64,000 bases of DNA from F23-B02 sp963620985. GTDB taxonomy: Bacteria > Bacillota > Clostridia > Oscillospirales > Oscillospiraceae. The notes beneath the pieces were generated by a model, which was not told the DNA's origin, searched no databases, and saw nothing but the letters and a program-made list of their open reading frames with translations. The position numbers and the translations under genes are program-made. How positions within the stretch are numbered: the first letter of the stretch is position 1; each line of letters begins with the position of its first letter. Below are positions 50,738 to 60,289 of the stretch, one piece after another. Location of the stretch: assembly GCA_963620985.1 (NCBI GenBank), contig CAVFCI010000002.1:1-64000 (forward strand). The letters run 5' to 3'.

Positions 50738-53127
50738 ATGCCCTCCGCATACTCTTTTATCGCGCGGTCGGCAGCGAATATGCCGGCCTCGGCAGTGTTT
50801 GTTATCGAAAGCCGTGCGCGCTCAGCCGGATCGGAGATGACCGAGTACATTCTGTCGTGGGTGTTGACGTAGTCGCGGTAATCCGCGCAGAGCATATACG
50901 GGTCGCCCTTGTACAGCAGGTTCGAGACAAGGTCGGAATAGCTCCTGCCGTCGGCAAAGCCGCGGCTTATCCTGTCAAGCACCGCGCCGAGCTCCGCGTC
51001 CTCGCGTGCATAGTGCTGCGGATCGTAGCCGGAGGCCTTGAGCGCGTTGACCTCGTCGGTTCTGAGGCCAAAGAGGAACATGTTCTTATCGCCCAGACGC
51101 TCATACATTTCGACGTTTGCGCCGTCGAGCGTGCCTATGGTCACGGCTCCGTTGAGCATGAGCTTCATGTTGCCCGTGCCGGAGGCCTCCTTGCCTGCTG
51201 TGGATATCTGCTCGGACACCTGAGCTGCGGGCATGAGCGCTTCCGCCGCCGAGACGCGGTAGTTTTCCATGAAGCAGACCTGAAGCTTGCCCTTGCACAG
51301 CGGGTCGCGGCTTATATCGTCAGCCAGCGAGCAGATGAGCTCGATGATGCGCTTTGCGGTGTAGTAGCCCGCGGCGGCCTTCGCGCCGAACACGAAGGAG
51401 CGCGGCGTGAACTCTGCGTTGGGGTCTTCGTGTATCTGCATTTGCAGGCGCGTTATGAGCATCGCGCACAAAAGCTGGCGCTTGTACTCATGCAGGCGCT
51501 TTACCTGAACGTCGAGTATCGCGTCGGGGTCGAGGGCAAAGCCGTCGTTTCTGGCAAGGAATTTTGCGAAATCGTATTTGTTCAGGCGCTTTATCTCGTT
51601 TACGCGGCGCTGAACGTCGGTATTTTCGGCATAGTCGAGAAGTCCGATGAGCTTTTCGGGCTTTGTGAGGTACTCGTCGCCCTCCAAGAGCTCGCTTACA
51701 AGGCCGTGCAGACGCGGGTTTATCTGCGCGAGCCAGCGGCGGTGGTCGATGCCGTTGGTGACGTAGGTAAAGCGCTCGGGGCGAAGCTGGCAGATGTCCT
51801 TGAAAAGGTCGGTTTTCAGTATCTCGCCGTGCAGGCCGGAAACGCCGTTTATCTTATAGCAGGCGGCAAGGCAGAGATTTGCCATGTGCACCTGTCCGTC
51901 GCGGATGATGAGGTTCTTGCCGACCTTCTCGCTGTTTCCGAACTCGGCAATGAGGTAGTCGCACCAGCGGCGGTTTATCTCGCACAGTATCTCCCACACA
52001 CGCGGCAGCAGCGTCTGCACGAGATCCTGCGGCCACTTTTCGAGCGCCTCGCTCATGACGGTGTGGTTCGTGTACGCGACAGCCGCGCTCACCTGCTCCC
52101 ACGCCTCGTCCCAGCCGAGGCCGTAGTCGTCCATCATGATTCGCATGAGCTCGGGGATGACCAGCGCCGGATGAGTGTCGTTTATCTGGATCGCGTGGTG
52201 CTTTGAAAAGCTCTTTATATCGCCGAAGCGCTTCATGTGGGTCTTTATGATAGACTGCGCCGTGGCCGAGAGGAAGAAATACTGCTGCTTCAAGCGCAGG
52301 GTCTTGCCCTCGATGTGGTCGTCGGCGGGGTACAGCACCTTGGTTATTACCTCGCTCATCGTGCGCTGTTCAAGGCTCTTTACATACTCGCCCTCGGAGA
52401 AGAGGTACATATCAAGTGCGCTCGTGCTCCTTGCGTCCCACAGGCGCAGGATATTGACCTCGTTGCCGCCGTAGCCGGCTATGAGCATATCGCGCGGAAC
52501 GGCGGTGACGGTCTGATAGCCGGTGTGCTCGGCGTGGTATCTTCCGAAGCTGTCCCAGCGCGGGGAGATCGTGCCTCCGAAGCGCACCTCGACGGCCTCG
52601 TCGTTGCGCGATACCAGCCAGCTTTCAGCCGCCGAGCGCCAGTCGTCGGCGACCTCCGTCTGTCTGCCGTCAACGATTTTCTGGCGGAAGATGCCCAGCT
52701 CGTAGCACAGCGAATAGCCCGTTGCCGGAACGCCGAGCGTAGCCAGCGAGTCCATATAGCAGGCGGCAAGCCTGCCGAGGCCGCCGTTGCCGAGCCCTGC
52801 GTCGTTTTCCGCCTCGAATATATCCGCGGCGCTGCGCCCGAGATCCTCCAGTGCGCCGGTAAGCGCGTCGGCTATTCCGAGGTTGAATGCATTTTTCATG
52901 AGGCTGCGCCCCATGAGGAATTCCATGGACAGATAGTGTACCTCGCGCTCGGGGCATCTTGTTTCCTCGACGGCGAGCAGTCTGCTCATTATCTCGCGGA
53001 TGACGATGGCGCTTGCCTGAAATACCTGATCGTCGGTCGCGGTTTTTGCTGTTACGGCGAAGTGTGCGCAGAGCTTATCTTCTATTGCGCTGCGCACCTC
53101 ATCGCGTGAGATCTGGCTTGTGAACAT
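50719..53127 (-). CDS. glgP: Glycogen/maltodextrin phosphorylase
   Basis: The enzyme releases glucose-1-phosphate from glycogen using PLP. The 802-residue protein has the N-terminal EVHYLSMEFLMGRSL and NDAGLGNGGLGRLAACYMDS blocks of the family, EASGTGNMKLMLNGAVTIGT around the PLP site, and LDGANVEMYE after it. Length is that of bacterial GlgP. It lies 16 bases after glgD, so synthesis and breakdown genes share an operon. Confidence 0.97.
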   Translation of the reverse strand: MFTSQISRDEVRSAIEDKLCAHFAVTAKTATDDQVFQASAIVIREIMSRLLAVEETRCPEREVHYLSMEFLMGRSLMKNAFNLGIADALTGALEDLGRSAADIFEAENDAGLGNGGLGRLAACYMDSLATLGVPATGYSLCYELGIFRQKIVDGRQTEVADDWRSAAESWLVSRNDEAVEVRFGGTISPRWDSFGRYHAEHTGYQTVTAVPRDMLIAGYGGNEVNILRLWDARSTSALDMYLFSEGEYVKSLEQRTMSEVITKVLYPADDHIEGKTLRLKQQYFFLSATAQSIIKTHMKRFGDIKSFSKHHAIQINDTHPALVIPELMRIMMDDYGLGWDEAWEQVSAAVAYTNHTVMSEALEKWPQDLVQTLLPRVWEILCEINRRWCDYLIAEFGNSEKVGKNLIIRDGQVHMANLCLAACYKINGVSGLHGEILKTDLFKDICQLRPERFTYVTNGIDHRRWLAQINPRLHGLVSELLEGDEYLTKPEKLIGLLDYAENTDVQRRVNEIKRLNKYDFAKFLARNDGFALDPDAILDVQVKRLHEYKRQLLCAMLITRLQMQIHEDPNAEFTPRSFVFGAKAAAGYYTAKRIIELICSLADDISRDPLCKGKLQVCFMENYRVSAAEALMPAAQVSEQISTAGKEASGTGNMKLMLNGAVTIGTLDGANVEMYERLGDKNMFLFGLRTDEVNALKASGYDPQHYAREDAELGAVLDRISRGFADGRSYSDLVSNLLYKGDPYMLCADYRDYVNTHDRMYSVISDPAERARLSITNTAEAGIFAADRAIKEYAEGIWGIRL

Positions 53128-53143
53128 ATTCTGTGATTACTCC

Positions 53144-54256
53144 TTAGATTTTTGTCCCCTTAGGGAGCACTACCGGCAGCTTCTCACTGCCCATTATGGT
53201 CTGAAACGGCGAGACGCTCGACAGCTTGTCGGCAATGACGTTTTTCATGATAACGCCCTCGCCTATCTCCGTTCCGCGCATGAGCACGCAGCCGGAAAGC
53301 TTCGCGCCCCTGCTTATGCGCACATCGGAGGAGAGAATGCAGTTTTCGATCTCCCCTTCTATTATGCAGCCGTCGGCAACAAGGCTGTTTTTTGCGCTCG
53401 AGCCCTCGGCGTAATAGCTGCTGACATCCTCGTGGGTCTTCGTGCGCACGGGGCGCTCGGGCGGGAAGAGCTCGGCGCGGTATTCCGCCGAGAGCATATC
53501 CATGTTCGCCCTGAAATATGCCTCGGTGCCCATGATGCGCTTGCCGTAGCCGCGGTGGAAGCAGATATTCACCTTTCCTCCGGCGGCGAGATAATCGCCT
53601 ATTGCGTCGCGGTGGAAGTGATAGCGGTTGGACGCAGCGCAGGCATCCATCATGTCGAGCAGCAGCTGCTTTGATATTATATACGCCTCAAGCGAGGCCG
53701 TGCCCTCTCCGGCGGCGGTCTGATTGAAGATCATGCCGCGCGCGAAGCCGTCGTCATCGACGATATAGCGGTGGTGCTTATAGTCGGGCGTTGTGCCGGT
53801 GCATATGGCGCTTATTTCCGCGCCCGATGCAAGATGCTGCCGTATCGCCTCGCGCAGGTCTATATTGGCCGCGGTGTTGCCGTGCATCATGACTATGTAT
53901 TTGGCATTGATGTCTTTCACATAGGTTGATACGGCGTTTAACGCCTCTATCGTGCCGGTGTAATCGCCCCTGTGGTACTCCGGCAGACCGAAGGGCGGCA
54001 GCATGCGCAGACCGCCTATCCTGCGTCCCATATCCCAGTCCTTGCCGCTGGCAAGGTGATCCAGAAGCGACTGATAGTCGCGGCGCATGATAACGCCGAC
54101 ATCGTGTATGCCCGCGTTCATCAGAGACGACAGCGCAAAGTCTATAAGCCTGTATCTTCCGCAGAACGGAAGCGAGGATGCCGTGCGGCGGCGGACAAGC
54201 TCACCTAACTCGGGCACTGCGCCGTAAGCAAAGATTATTCCGTGAAAATCGCTCAT
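53144..54256 (-). CDS. glgD: GlgD, non-catalytic ADP-glucose pyrophosphorylase-like subunit
   Basis: In Firmicutes GlgD pairs with GlgC to form the active ADP-glucose pyrophosphorylase. The 370-residue product has a nucleotidyltransferase start (SDFHGIIFAYG) that lacks the GGxGxRL loop, then LPFCGRYRLIDFALSSLMNA, and a left-handed beta-helix C-terminus (CIIEGEIENCILSSDVRISR). The missing loop is the known mark of GlgD. ATG 54256 has GAGGAGG upstream, two bases after the glgC stop, although an unrelated longer open frame reaches back into glgC. Confidence 0.96.
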   Translation of the reverse strand: MSDFHGIIFAYGAVPELGELVRRRTASSLPFCGRYRLIDFALSSLMNAGIHDVGVIMRRDYQSLLDHLASGKDWDMGRRIGGLRMLPPFGLPEYHRGDYTGTIEALNAVSTYVKDINAKYIVMMHGNTAANIDLREAIRQHLASGAEISAICTGTTPDYKHHRYIVDDDGFARGMIFNQTAAGEGTASLEAYIISKQLLLDMMDACAASNRYHFHRDAIGDYLAAGGKVNICFHRGYGKRIMGTEAYFRANMDMLSAEYRAELFPPERPVRTKTHEDVSSYYAEGSSAKNSLVADGCIIEGEIENCILSSDVRISRGAKLSGCVLMRGTEIGEGVIMKNVIADKLSSVSPFQTIMGSEKLPVVLPKGTKI

Positions 54257-54258
54257 TT

Positions 54259-55452
54259 TCAGACCTCCTCGCTCTTGTATATCATTGCGCCCGCTTTTAC
54301 GCAGGCATTTTCCCTTATATCTATCCTCGAGCCGCAGGTCGCGACGCCCCAGTCGTCGCTTCCGTCTGGCGGAGCTCCGACATGTGCTCCCGAGCGGATA
54401 ACGGTCTGCTCGCCTATGATGGCGTACTCGACCGTCGCGCCGCTTTCGACCTTCGCACCGGGCATCAGCACAGAGTAGAGCACCCTTGCGCCCTTTTCGA
54501 CCACTGCCGAGGAGGAGAGCACGGAGTTTTCGACCTCTCCCTCTATCGTACAGCCCTCGGTCACGATGGAATGCACAACCTTCGCGGCGGTGCCAACATA
54601 GTGCGGCGGCTGCGCGACGCTTCTCGAGCGTATCGGCCAGCTCGGATCGTAGAGGTTTATAAGCGTTGTGGACAGCATATCCATGTTCGCATCCCACAGG
54701 CTCGTTATCGTGCCGACATCGCGCCAGTAGCCGTCAAAGCGGTACGGCCAGAGCTTTTCACCGGCGCGGAGCATGTTGGGGATTATATTCTTTCCGAAGT
54801 CCTTGCTCGAGTTCGGGTCGTTCTCGTCCTCGATCAGGTACTTGCGAAGCTTTTTCCAGTTAAATATATATATGCCCATGGAGGCCAGATCGCTCTTGGG
54901 CTGCTTGGGCTTTTCCTCGAACTGCTCGATATAGCCGTCCGCGCCGAGGTTCATGATGCCGAAGCGCGTGGCCTCCTCCATCGAGACCTGCAAAACAGCT
55001 ATCGTACAGGCAGCATCCTTTGCTATGTGCTCGCGCAGCATCTTTGAGTAGTCCATCTTATAGATGTGGTCACCCGAGAGGATAAGGACATTGTCGGGAT
55101 CGTACATCTCGATAAAGCCGATGTTCTGGTAAATGGCGTTTGCCGTGCCGGAAAACCACGAGCCTGTCTCACCGGCAGTCTGATAGGGCGGGAGGATGAA
55201 CACTCCGCCGTCGGTAGAATCGAGATCCCATGGCTGTCCGCCTCCGATGTAGCTGTTGAGCTGAAGCGGACGGTACTGCGTGAGTACGCCCACTGTGTCT
55301 ATTCCGGAGTTTGCGCAGTTTGACAGCGGGAAGTCTATTATGCGGTATTTGCCGCCGAAGGGCATATTGGGCTTTGCCACGTCCTGCGTAAGGGCGTAAA
55401 GCCTTGAGCCCTGACCTCCGGCAAGGAGCATTGCTATGCAGCTTTTCTTCAT
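54259..55452 (-). CDS. glgC: Glucose-1-phosphate adenylyltransferase
   Basis: GlgC makes ADP-glucose, the first step of glycogen synthesis. The 397-residue protein has CIAMLLAGGQGSRLYALTQD with the intact nucleotide loop, AKPNMPFGGKYRIIDFPLSN, ILSGDHIYKMDY with the metal-binding Asp, and FEEKPKQPKSD. The beta-helix end carries hexapeptide-like repeats. ATG 55452 has an AAAGGAC site upstream. It heads glgC-glgD-glgP-pfkB. glgA and glgB are not in the window. Confidence 0.97.
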   Translation of the reverse strand: MKKSCIAMLLAGGQGSRLYALTQDVAKPNMPFGGKYRIIDFPLSNCANSGIDTVGVLTQYRPLQLNSYIGGGQPWDLDSTDGGVFILPPYQTAGETGSWFSGTANAIYQNIGFIEMYDPDNVLILSGDHIYKMDYSKMLREHIAKDAACTIAVLQVSMEEATRFGIMNLGADGYIEQFEEKPKQPKSDLASMGIYIFNWKKLRKYLIEDENDPNSSKDFGKNIIPNMLRAGEKLWPYRFDGYWRDVGTITSLWDANMDMLSTTLINLYDPSWPIRSRSVAQPPHYVGTAAKVVHSIVTEGCTIEGEVENSVLSSSAVVEKGARVLYSVLMPGAKVESGATVEYAIIGEQTVIRSGAHVGAPPDGSDDWGVATCGSRIDIRENACVKAGAMIYKSEEV

Positions 55453-55542
55453 GTCATCCGTCCTTTCTGAACATCCTTTTTCGTTAAATAGCAAAATGAC
55501 GGCAAAGTGCCGAGCCGCCCTGCCGTCATTGCACAGGGCATA

Positions 55543-56136
55543 CTAACCCTTTGTATTATACTTATTCATCGCTCTGTCCGCGCCCTCGGTTATATAGCTC
55601 TCGACGGCATCAGCCGCTCTTTTTGCCGCGGCCTCCATGTCGGCTGCGTCCTGCCCCTTGAAGGCGGCAAGCACCCAGTCGGCCATATCGTAATCCGGAT
55701 GCGGCGGAGCTCCGACTCCGAGCCGGATGCGCGGAAACTGATCCGTCCCGAGCCGTGCAATGATGCTTTTGAGCCCGTTGTGCCCCCCTGCCGAGCCGCC
55801 GCGCCGTATGCGGAGCCTGCCGATGGGCAGCGCCGTTTCGTCGGACACGACTATGACGCGCTCTGGCGGCACCTTGTAAAATTTCGCCGCCTGAGCTATC
55901 GCGTCGCCGGACAGGTTCATATACGTCTGCGGCTTCATGAGCAGTACCTTGTGCGAGCCGAGCTCGACGGTCTGCGTAAGTGCCCTGAAGCGCATTTTGT
56001 TTATGCGCACGCCGAGCTTCTTTTCCATGGCGTCAGCCGCCATAAAGCCTGCATTGTGCCTTGTTCCGTTGTATTTAAGTCCGGGGTTTCCGAGGAATGC
56101 AGCGATCCACTCGACCCCGCCTTTGGAGAAAAACAT
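55543..56136 (-). CDS. pth: Peptidyl-tRNA hydrolase
   Basis: Pth frees tRNA from dropped-off peptidyl-tRNA. The 197 residues have FLGNPGLKYNGTRHNAGFMA with the catalytic His, LLMKPQTYMNLSG, VVSDETALPIGRLRIRRGGS with the catalytic Asp kept (the usual HDDLDLP is SDETALP here), and AGGHNGLKSI. ATG 56136 is just after the prs stop (overlapping region TAAAATG), so the two are coupled. Confidence 0.95.
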   Translation of the reverse strand: MFFSKGGVEWIAAFLGNPGLKYNGTRHNAGFMAADAMEKKLGVRINKMRFRALTQTVELGSHKVLLMKPQTYMNLSGDAIAQAAKFYKVPPERVIVVSDETALPIGRLRIRRGGSAGGHNGLKSIIARLGTDQFPRIRLGVGAPPHPDYDMADWVLAAFKGQDAADMEAAAKRAADAVESYITEGADRAMNKYNTKG

Positions 56137-56137
56137 T

Positions 56138-57100
56138 TTACTCAAACAGATTGGAGATGGATATCTCCTCGTAAACGCGCTGGATAGCCTCGGCAAACAC
56201 CGGTGCTACGGACATGTACCTTATCTTGTCGCAGGCCTGTGCATTCTCGGGATACGGGATGGTGTCGAGAAGCAGCAGCTCCTTGATGCAGCTGTTTTCT
56301 ATGCGCTCGATAGCAGGACCCGAGAGAACGCCGTGGCTTGCGCAGGCGAAGACCTCCTTCGCGCCGCCGATCTCGGAGATCGCCTTTGCCGCGCCGCACA
56401 GGGAGCCTGCGGTATCGACCATATCGTCGAGCAGGATGCAGGTCTTGCCCTCGACGTTGCCGATGATGTTCATGACCTCGGACTGATTGGCCTTTTCGCG
56501 GCGCTTATCGACTATTGCCATGTTGCAGCCGAGCTTCAGGGAGAAATTGCGCGCACGGGCGGTGCTGCCGACATCGGGGGATACGACCATGACGTCCTCG
56601 TTTTCCTTGCCGAAAACGTCGATGTAATGCTTTGCAAAGAGAGGCGCTCCGAAAAGATTGTCAACGGGGATATCGAAAAAGCCCTGTATCTGGGCAGCGT
56701 GGAGATCCATGGTCAGGACGCGGTCTGCACCTGCGGCGGTGATAAGGTTTGCGACGAGCTTTGCGGAGATGGGGTCGCGGCTCTTGGCCTTGCGATCCTG
56801 ACGGGCATAGCCGAAATACGGGATAACGGCGGTGATCCTGCCCGCCGACGCTCTGCGCATTGCGTCGATCATAACAAGCAGCTCCATGAGGTTGTCGTTA
56901 ACGGGCTTGCTGGTAGACTGAACGATGAAAACATCAGCGCCGCGAACAGGCTCGTGAACGGATATCGAGCACTCGCCGTCGGCAAAGTGCGAGCATGAGC
57001 AGTCGCCGAGGTTTTTGAAAAGTTGGTTGCATATCTGCTGTGCAAGCTTGGGATTGGAGTTGCCGGAGAATACCTTTATCTCCTTGCCGTGAGAAATCAT
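56138..57100 (-). CDS. prs: Ribose-phosphate pyrophosphokinase
   Basis: Prs makes PRPP from ribose-5-phosphate and ATP for nucleotide, His and Trp synthesis. The 320-residue protein has KVFSGNSNPKLAQQICNQLF, the ATP loop YFGYARQDRKAKSRDPISAK, VLTMDLHAAQIQGFFDIPVD, and the PRPP loop ILLDDMVDTAGSLCGAAKAI. The HEPVRGADVFIVQSTSKP segment is typical. GAGGA precedes ATG 57100. It is upstream of pth, a common Firmicute pair. Confidence 0.97.
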   Translation of the reverse strand: MISHGKEIKVFSGNSNPKLAQQICNQLFKNLGDCSCSHFADGECSISVHEPVRGADVFIVQSTSKPVNDNLMELLVMIDAMRRASAGRITAVIPYFGYARQDRKAKSRDPISAKLVANLITAAGADRVLTMDLHAAQIQGFFDIPVDNLFGAPLFAKHYIDVFGKENEDVMVVSPDVGSTARARNFSLKLGCNMAIVDKRREKANQSEVMNIIGNVEGKTCILLDDMVDTAGSLCGAAKAISEIGGAKEVFACASHGVLSGPAIERIENSCIKELLLLDTIPYPENAQACDKIRYMSVAPVFAEAIQRVYEEISISNLFE

Positions 57101-57253
57101 TTTTAATCGTCCTCTCTGTGTTTATTTCTTTTCCGCAGGGCTTTTACCCCATTATCTTTATCTATGTGATTATATCAAATATGCGTCCGTTTGAAAAGGG
57201 GCTTAATAGACAATTTTGTAACCTATTTGAACACTCTTCTGCATGGAAAAAAC

Positions 57254-57275
57254 AAGGACAGCAAAAGCTGCCCTT
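57254..57275 (-). terminator. Terminator downstream of the 57282 gene
   Basis: AAGGACAGC (57254-57262) and GCTGCCCTT (57267-57275) form a nine-base stem with one G-T pair and loop AAAA; T6 follows on the minus strand. Confidence 0.82.
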
Positions 57276-57281
57276 GCGATT

Positions 57282-57473
57282 TTAGTTAAGCGGCATTATG
57301 TCGAGTGCCGATCTTAATGCATTTATTTTGTTTTCGATATCATAGGACGCAAAAAAGATGTCCTTTATCCTCTGCACTTCGCCGCCGGTCACAAAGCCCG
57401 CAAGTATGCAGAGCGCGCCCAGTATCAGCGCTATGAGCGCAACGGCAGATATGACCTTCCATGCCTTATCCAT
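57282..57473 (-). CDS. Small single-TM protein (63 residues)
   Basis: The product has one hydrophobic helix (about residues 7-30: VISAVALIALILGALCILAG) and a polar C-terminus (VQRIKDIFFASYDIENKINA). The start ATG 57473 lies inside the end of the larger membrane protein gene (eight-base overlap), so both are likely translated together and function together at the membrane. No family is known to me. Confidence 0.7.
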   Translation of the reverse strand: MDKAWKVISAVALIALILGALCILAGFVTGGEVQRIKDIFFASYDIENKINALRSALDIMPLN

Positions 57474-58641
57474 TGACCGGCACCTCCTTGACGCAAAGCC
57501 TTCTTCCGAGCGACACAAGGCCGCCGGCTATTCCGCTTATGCCGCGCATGAGCATGAGTATGCCGAGCCACAGCAGGATGAGCGCAGCGGCAAACGCAAT
57601 GAGCACCGCGCCGGCGCACAGCATTATATCCGCAAATATCACAAGCGACGAGAACGCAAACGCCATGAGCTTCGCGCCTGCCGCTATCACCAGAACGCCG
57701 AGTCCCAGCAGCACGAGCGTGAGCACAACAGACAGCGCCAGCAGCACAAGTCCTACGGGTATCGCAAATATCAGATACAGGATAAGCAGCGCGACATTTG
57801 TCTTGTACCGCGTCTCTTCGGCGGGAAGAGACTCACTCTCGGGCTCCTCAAAAAATATCTCCGCTTCGGCCTCAGGCTCTTCCTGAGCCTGCACCGCCTC
57901 GGTCTCGTCAGCAGGAGTTTCCTCGGAGGGCTCTTCCTCCTCAGGCTCCGCTTCCGGCTCCTCCGCCGGAGCTTCCTCGACCGCGGTCTCCTCCTCGGCT
58001 TCCTCGGAGGGCTCTTCCACGGCTTCGGTCTGCTCCTCCGTCTCAGTCTCGGTCTCAGCACCTTCTGTCTCGGCAGGCTCGGCCTCCTCCGGCTTTTCGG
58101 ACTCTTCGTCCTCCTTTGCGGGGGCTTCCTCCGCCTGTTCGGGCTCGGCAGGCTCCTCCGCTGCACCGGCAGCCTCCGTGACCGCTTCCTCCTCCGACGG
58201 CTCAGGCTCGGGAGCCGTCTCGGGCACGGCAGGAGAAACCGGCTCGTCAAAGAACATGGGCTTGTACTCCACGCCCTCCTCTGCTGCCTTCTCGCGGCGG
58301 ATCTCCTCGATTATATCCGCATACGAAAGTCCTGTATCGACCGTCTGCGGCTTTTCCTTTTCCTTTTTTACGGGAGTTACGATCAGGTGCTCGGCTGCGG
58401 GTCTGTCGGCCTTGGAATCGGCCTCGACCGCGAGCTTGCGCTCGGAGCGCCTATAGGTCCGTGAAATCGTAACGGCAAGCTTTGTCGGCGAGCCGAAGCT
58501 TTCGAGCAGCGCCTGCTCATCCTCGGCCTCGTCCAGCATTTTGTTGTACTGCGCAAGGATATCTTCCTTATCCTCCTTGAACATGAACGCCAGAAGCTTT
58601 GAAAGCTCTGCCATGTATCTCTGCCTGTTGATATGCGTCAC
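57466..58641 (-). CDS. DUF1700/HAAS-like membrane protein with long acidic linker
   Basis: The 391-residue protein opens with a HAAS/DUF1700-type helical region (INRQRYMAELSKLLAFMFKE, then DILAQYNKMLDEAEDE), then a stretch of about 150 residues made almost wholly of Glu, Pro, Ala and Thr (about 125-280), and ends with about four membrane helices (280-375). GTG 58641 is used because DUF1700 homology begins before ATG 58614, though its ribosome-binding site overlaps the codon (GGAGGTG). DUF1700 proteins often pair with PadR-type regulators; none is adjacent here. The acidic linker is unusual. Confidence 0.75.
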   Translation of the reverse strand: MTHINRQRYMAELSKLLAFMFKEDKEDILAQYNKMLDEAEDEQALLESFGSPTKLAVTISRTYRRSERKLAVEADSKADRPAAEHLIVTPVKKEKEKPQTVDTGLSYADIIEEIRREKAAEEGVEYKPMFFDEPVSPAVPETAPEPEPSEEEAVTEAAGAAEEPAEPEQAEEAPAKEDEESEKPEEAEPAETEGAETETETEEQTEAVEEPSEEAEEETAVEEAPAEEPEAEPEEEEPSEETPADETEAVQAQEEPEAEAEIFFEEPESESLPAEETRYKTNVALLILYLIFAIPVGLVLLALSVVLTLVLLGLGVLVIAAGAKLMAFAFSSLVIFADIMLCAGAVLIAFAAALILLWLGILMLMRGISGIAGGLVSLGRRLCVKEVPVNG

Positions 58642-58733
58642 CTCCGAAGGGTTTCTGAAAATAAATCCTCTGAATCTACACTATTATAGTCAGAAAGTTC
58701 ACGCAGGTCAAGATTTTTTCTATTAACAGAATA

Positions 58734-58762
58734 TTGACAAGACCTGCCTTGTCCGATAAAAT
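58734..58762 (+). promoter_or_regulatory. Promoter of proS
   Basis: TTGACA (58734-58739) and TAAAAT (58757-58762) are 17 bases apart. The ATG is 33 bases beyond the -10, with AAGGAG before it, so the leader is short with no room for a T-box. Confidence 0.75.
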
Positions 58763-58795
58763 AACTAAGTTATTATATGTTAAGGAGACAAGACC

Positions 58796-60232
58796 ATGGC
58801 AAAGGATAAAAAAGTTGAACAGATAACCGATATGGAGCAGGATTTCGCCCAGTGGTTCACCGACGTATGCACGAAGGCGGAGCTGGTCGATTACTCCGGC
58901 GTTAAGGGACTTTTCATCCTGCGTCCATACGGCTATGCCATTTGGGAGAATATACAGAAGGAGCTCGACAGGATGTTCAAGGAGGGCGGACACGAAAACG
59001 TATCCATGCCCCTGCTCATACCCGAGAGCCTGCTTCAGAAGGAAAAGGATCACGTCGAGGGCTTCGCGCCCGAGTGCGCATGGGTAACGGTCGGCGGCTC
59101 GGAGGAGCTGCCGGAGAGGCTGTGCATCCGCCCGACCTCCGAGACGCTTTTCTGCGACCACTGGAGCCACACGGTGCACTCCTGGCGCGATCTGCCGATG
59201 CTGTACAACCAGTGGTGCTCCGTGCTCCGCTGGGAGAAGACTACCCGTCCCTTCCTGCGCGGCAGAGAATTTCTCTGGCAGGAGGGTCACACCCTGCACG
59301 AGACCGAGGCCGAGGCACGCGAGGAAACGCTGCATCAGCTTGAGGTCTATGCTGACCTGTGCGAAAACTATCTCGCCATGCCCGTTATCCGCGGCAACAA
59401 GACCGAGAAGGAGAAGTTCGCCGGCGCTGTCAACACCTACACCATCGAGTGCATGATGCACGACCGCAAGGCGCTCCAGTCCGGCACGAGCCACTACTTC
59501 GGCACGGGCTTTGCCGAGCAGTTCAATATCACCTTCACCGACCGCGAGAATAAGCAGCAGCATCCGCATCAGACCTCCTGGGGTCTGTCCACCCGCGTCA
59601 TCGGCGGAATCATCATGACCCACGGCGACAATAACGGCCTCGTCCTGCCTCCGCGCATCGCGCCCGTGCAGGTCATCGTCGTCCCCGTCGCGCAGCACAA
59701 GGAGGGTGTCACCGAGAAGGCAAACGAACTGTACGCCGCTCTCAAGGCGGCGGGCATCCGCGTCAAGATAGATCTCAGCGACAACAGCCTCGGCTGGAAG
59801 TGTGCGCAGTACGAGATGAAGGGCGTTCCCCTGCGCATTGAGATCGGCCCGCGTGATATCGAAAACGGCGTGTGCATGGCCGTAAGGCGCGATAACGGCG
59901 AGAAGACCTCCGTTGCGCTCTCGGAGCTGTGCCAGAAGGTTCCCGAGCTGCTCGATGCCGTACAGCAGGGTCTGTTCGACAAGGCCAAGAAGAACCTCGA
60001 CGAGCACATTTTTGAGGCGCACTCCCTTGAGGAGGCAAAGCAGCTTCAGGAGGAAAAGGGCGGCTTCATAAAGACCATGTGGTGCGGCGAGCTCGAATGC
60101 GAAATGAAGATGAAGGAGCAGGCGGGCATGTCCTCGCGCTGCATCCCCTTCGAGCAGGAAGACCTCGGCGATACCTGCCCCATCTGCGGCAGGAAGGCAA
60201 AGCACATGATCTACTGGGGCGTAGCGTACTAA
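58796..60232 (+). CDS. proS: Prolyl-tRNA synthetase, short (type 3, archaeal/eukaryotic-like) form
   Basis: ProRS charges tRNA(Pro). The 478-residue product is of the form without the INS editing domain: FILRPYGYAIWENIQKELDR (motif 1), LCIRPTSETLFC and REFLWQEGHTLHETEAEARE (motif 2 area), and HQTSWGLSTRVIGGIIMTHG (motif 3). The C-terminal zinc-binding extension ends DTCPICGRKAKHMIYWGVAY, with the Tyr at the end typical of this form. It is a lone gene with its own promoter and terminator. Confidence 0.96.
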   Translation: MAKDKKVEQITDMEQDFAQWFTDVCTKAELVDYSGVKGLFILRPYGYAIWENIQKELDRMFKEGGHENVSMPLLIPESLLQKEKDHVEGFAPECAWVTVGGSEELPERLCIRPTSETLFCDHWSHTVHSWRDLPMLYNQWCSVLRWEKTTRPFLRGREFLWQEGHTLHETEAEAREETLHQLEVYADLCENYLAMPVIRGNKTEKEKFAGAVNTYTIECMMHDRKALQSGTSHYFGTGFAEQFNITFTDRENKQQHPHQTSWGLSTRVIGGIIMTHGDNNGLVLPPRIAPVQVIVVPVAQHKEGVTEKANELYAALKAAGIRVKIDLSDNSLGWKCAQYEMKGVPLRIEIGPRDIENGVCMAVRRDNGEKTSVALSELCQKVPELLDAVQQGLFDKAKKNLDEHIFEAHSLEEAKQLQEEKGGFIKTMWCGELECEMKMKEQAGMSSRCIPFEQEDLGDTCPICGRKAKHMIYWGVAY

Positions 60233-60246
60233 GGCATAAATATCAA

Positions 60247-60285
60247 AGCAGCCACGGCGAAGCTTACCGCCGCGGCTGCTTTTTT
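60247..60285 (+). terminator. Terminator of proS
   Basis: AGCAGCCACGGCG (60247-60259) pairs with CGCCGCGGCTGCT (60268-60280) with one mismatch; TTTTT follows. Confidence 0.87.
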
Positions 60286-60289
60286 CATA

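Noticed and set aside
50650..52206. 518-codon plus-strand frame opposite glgP
   Set aside because: glgP is fully conserved on the other strand; the frame is a codon-bias shadow.
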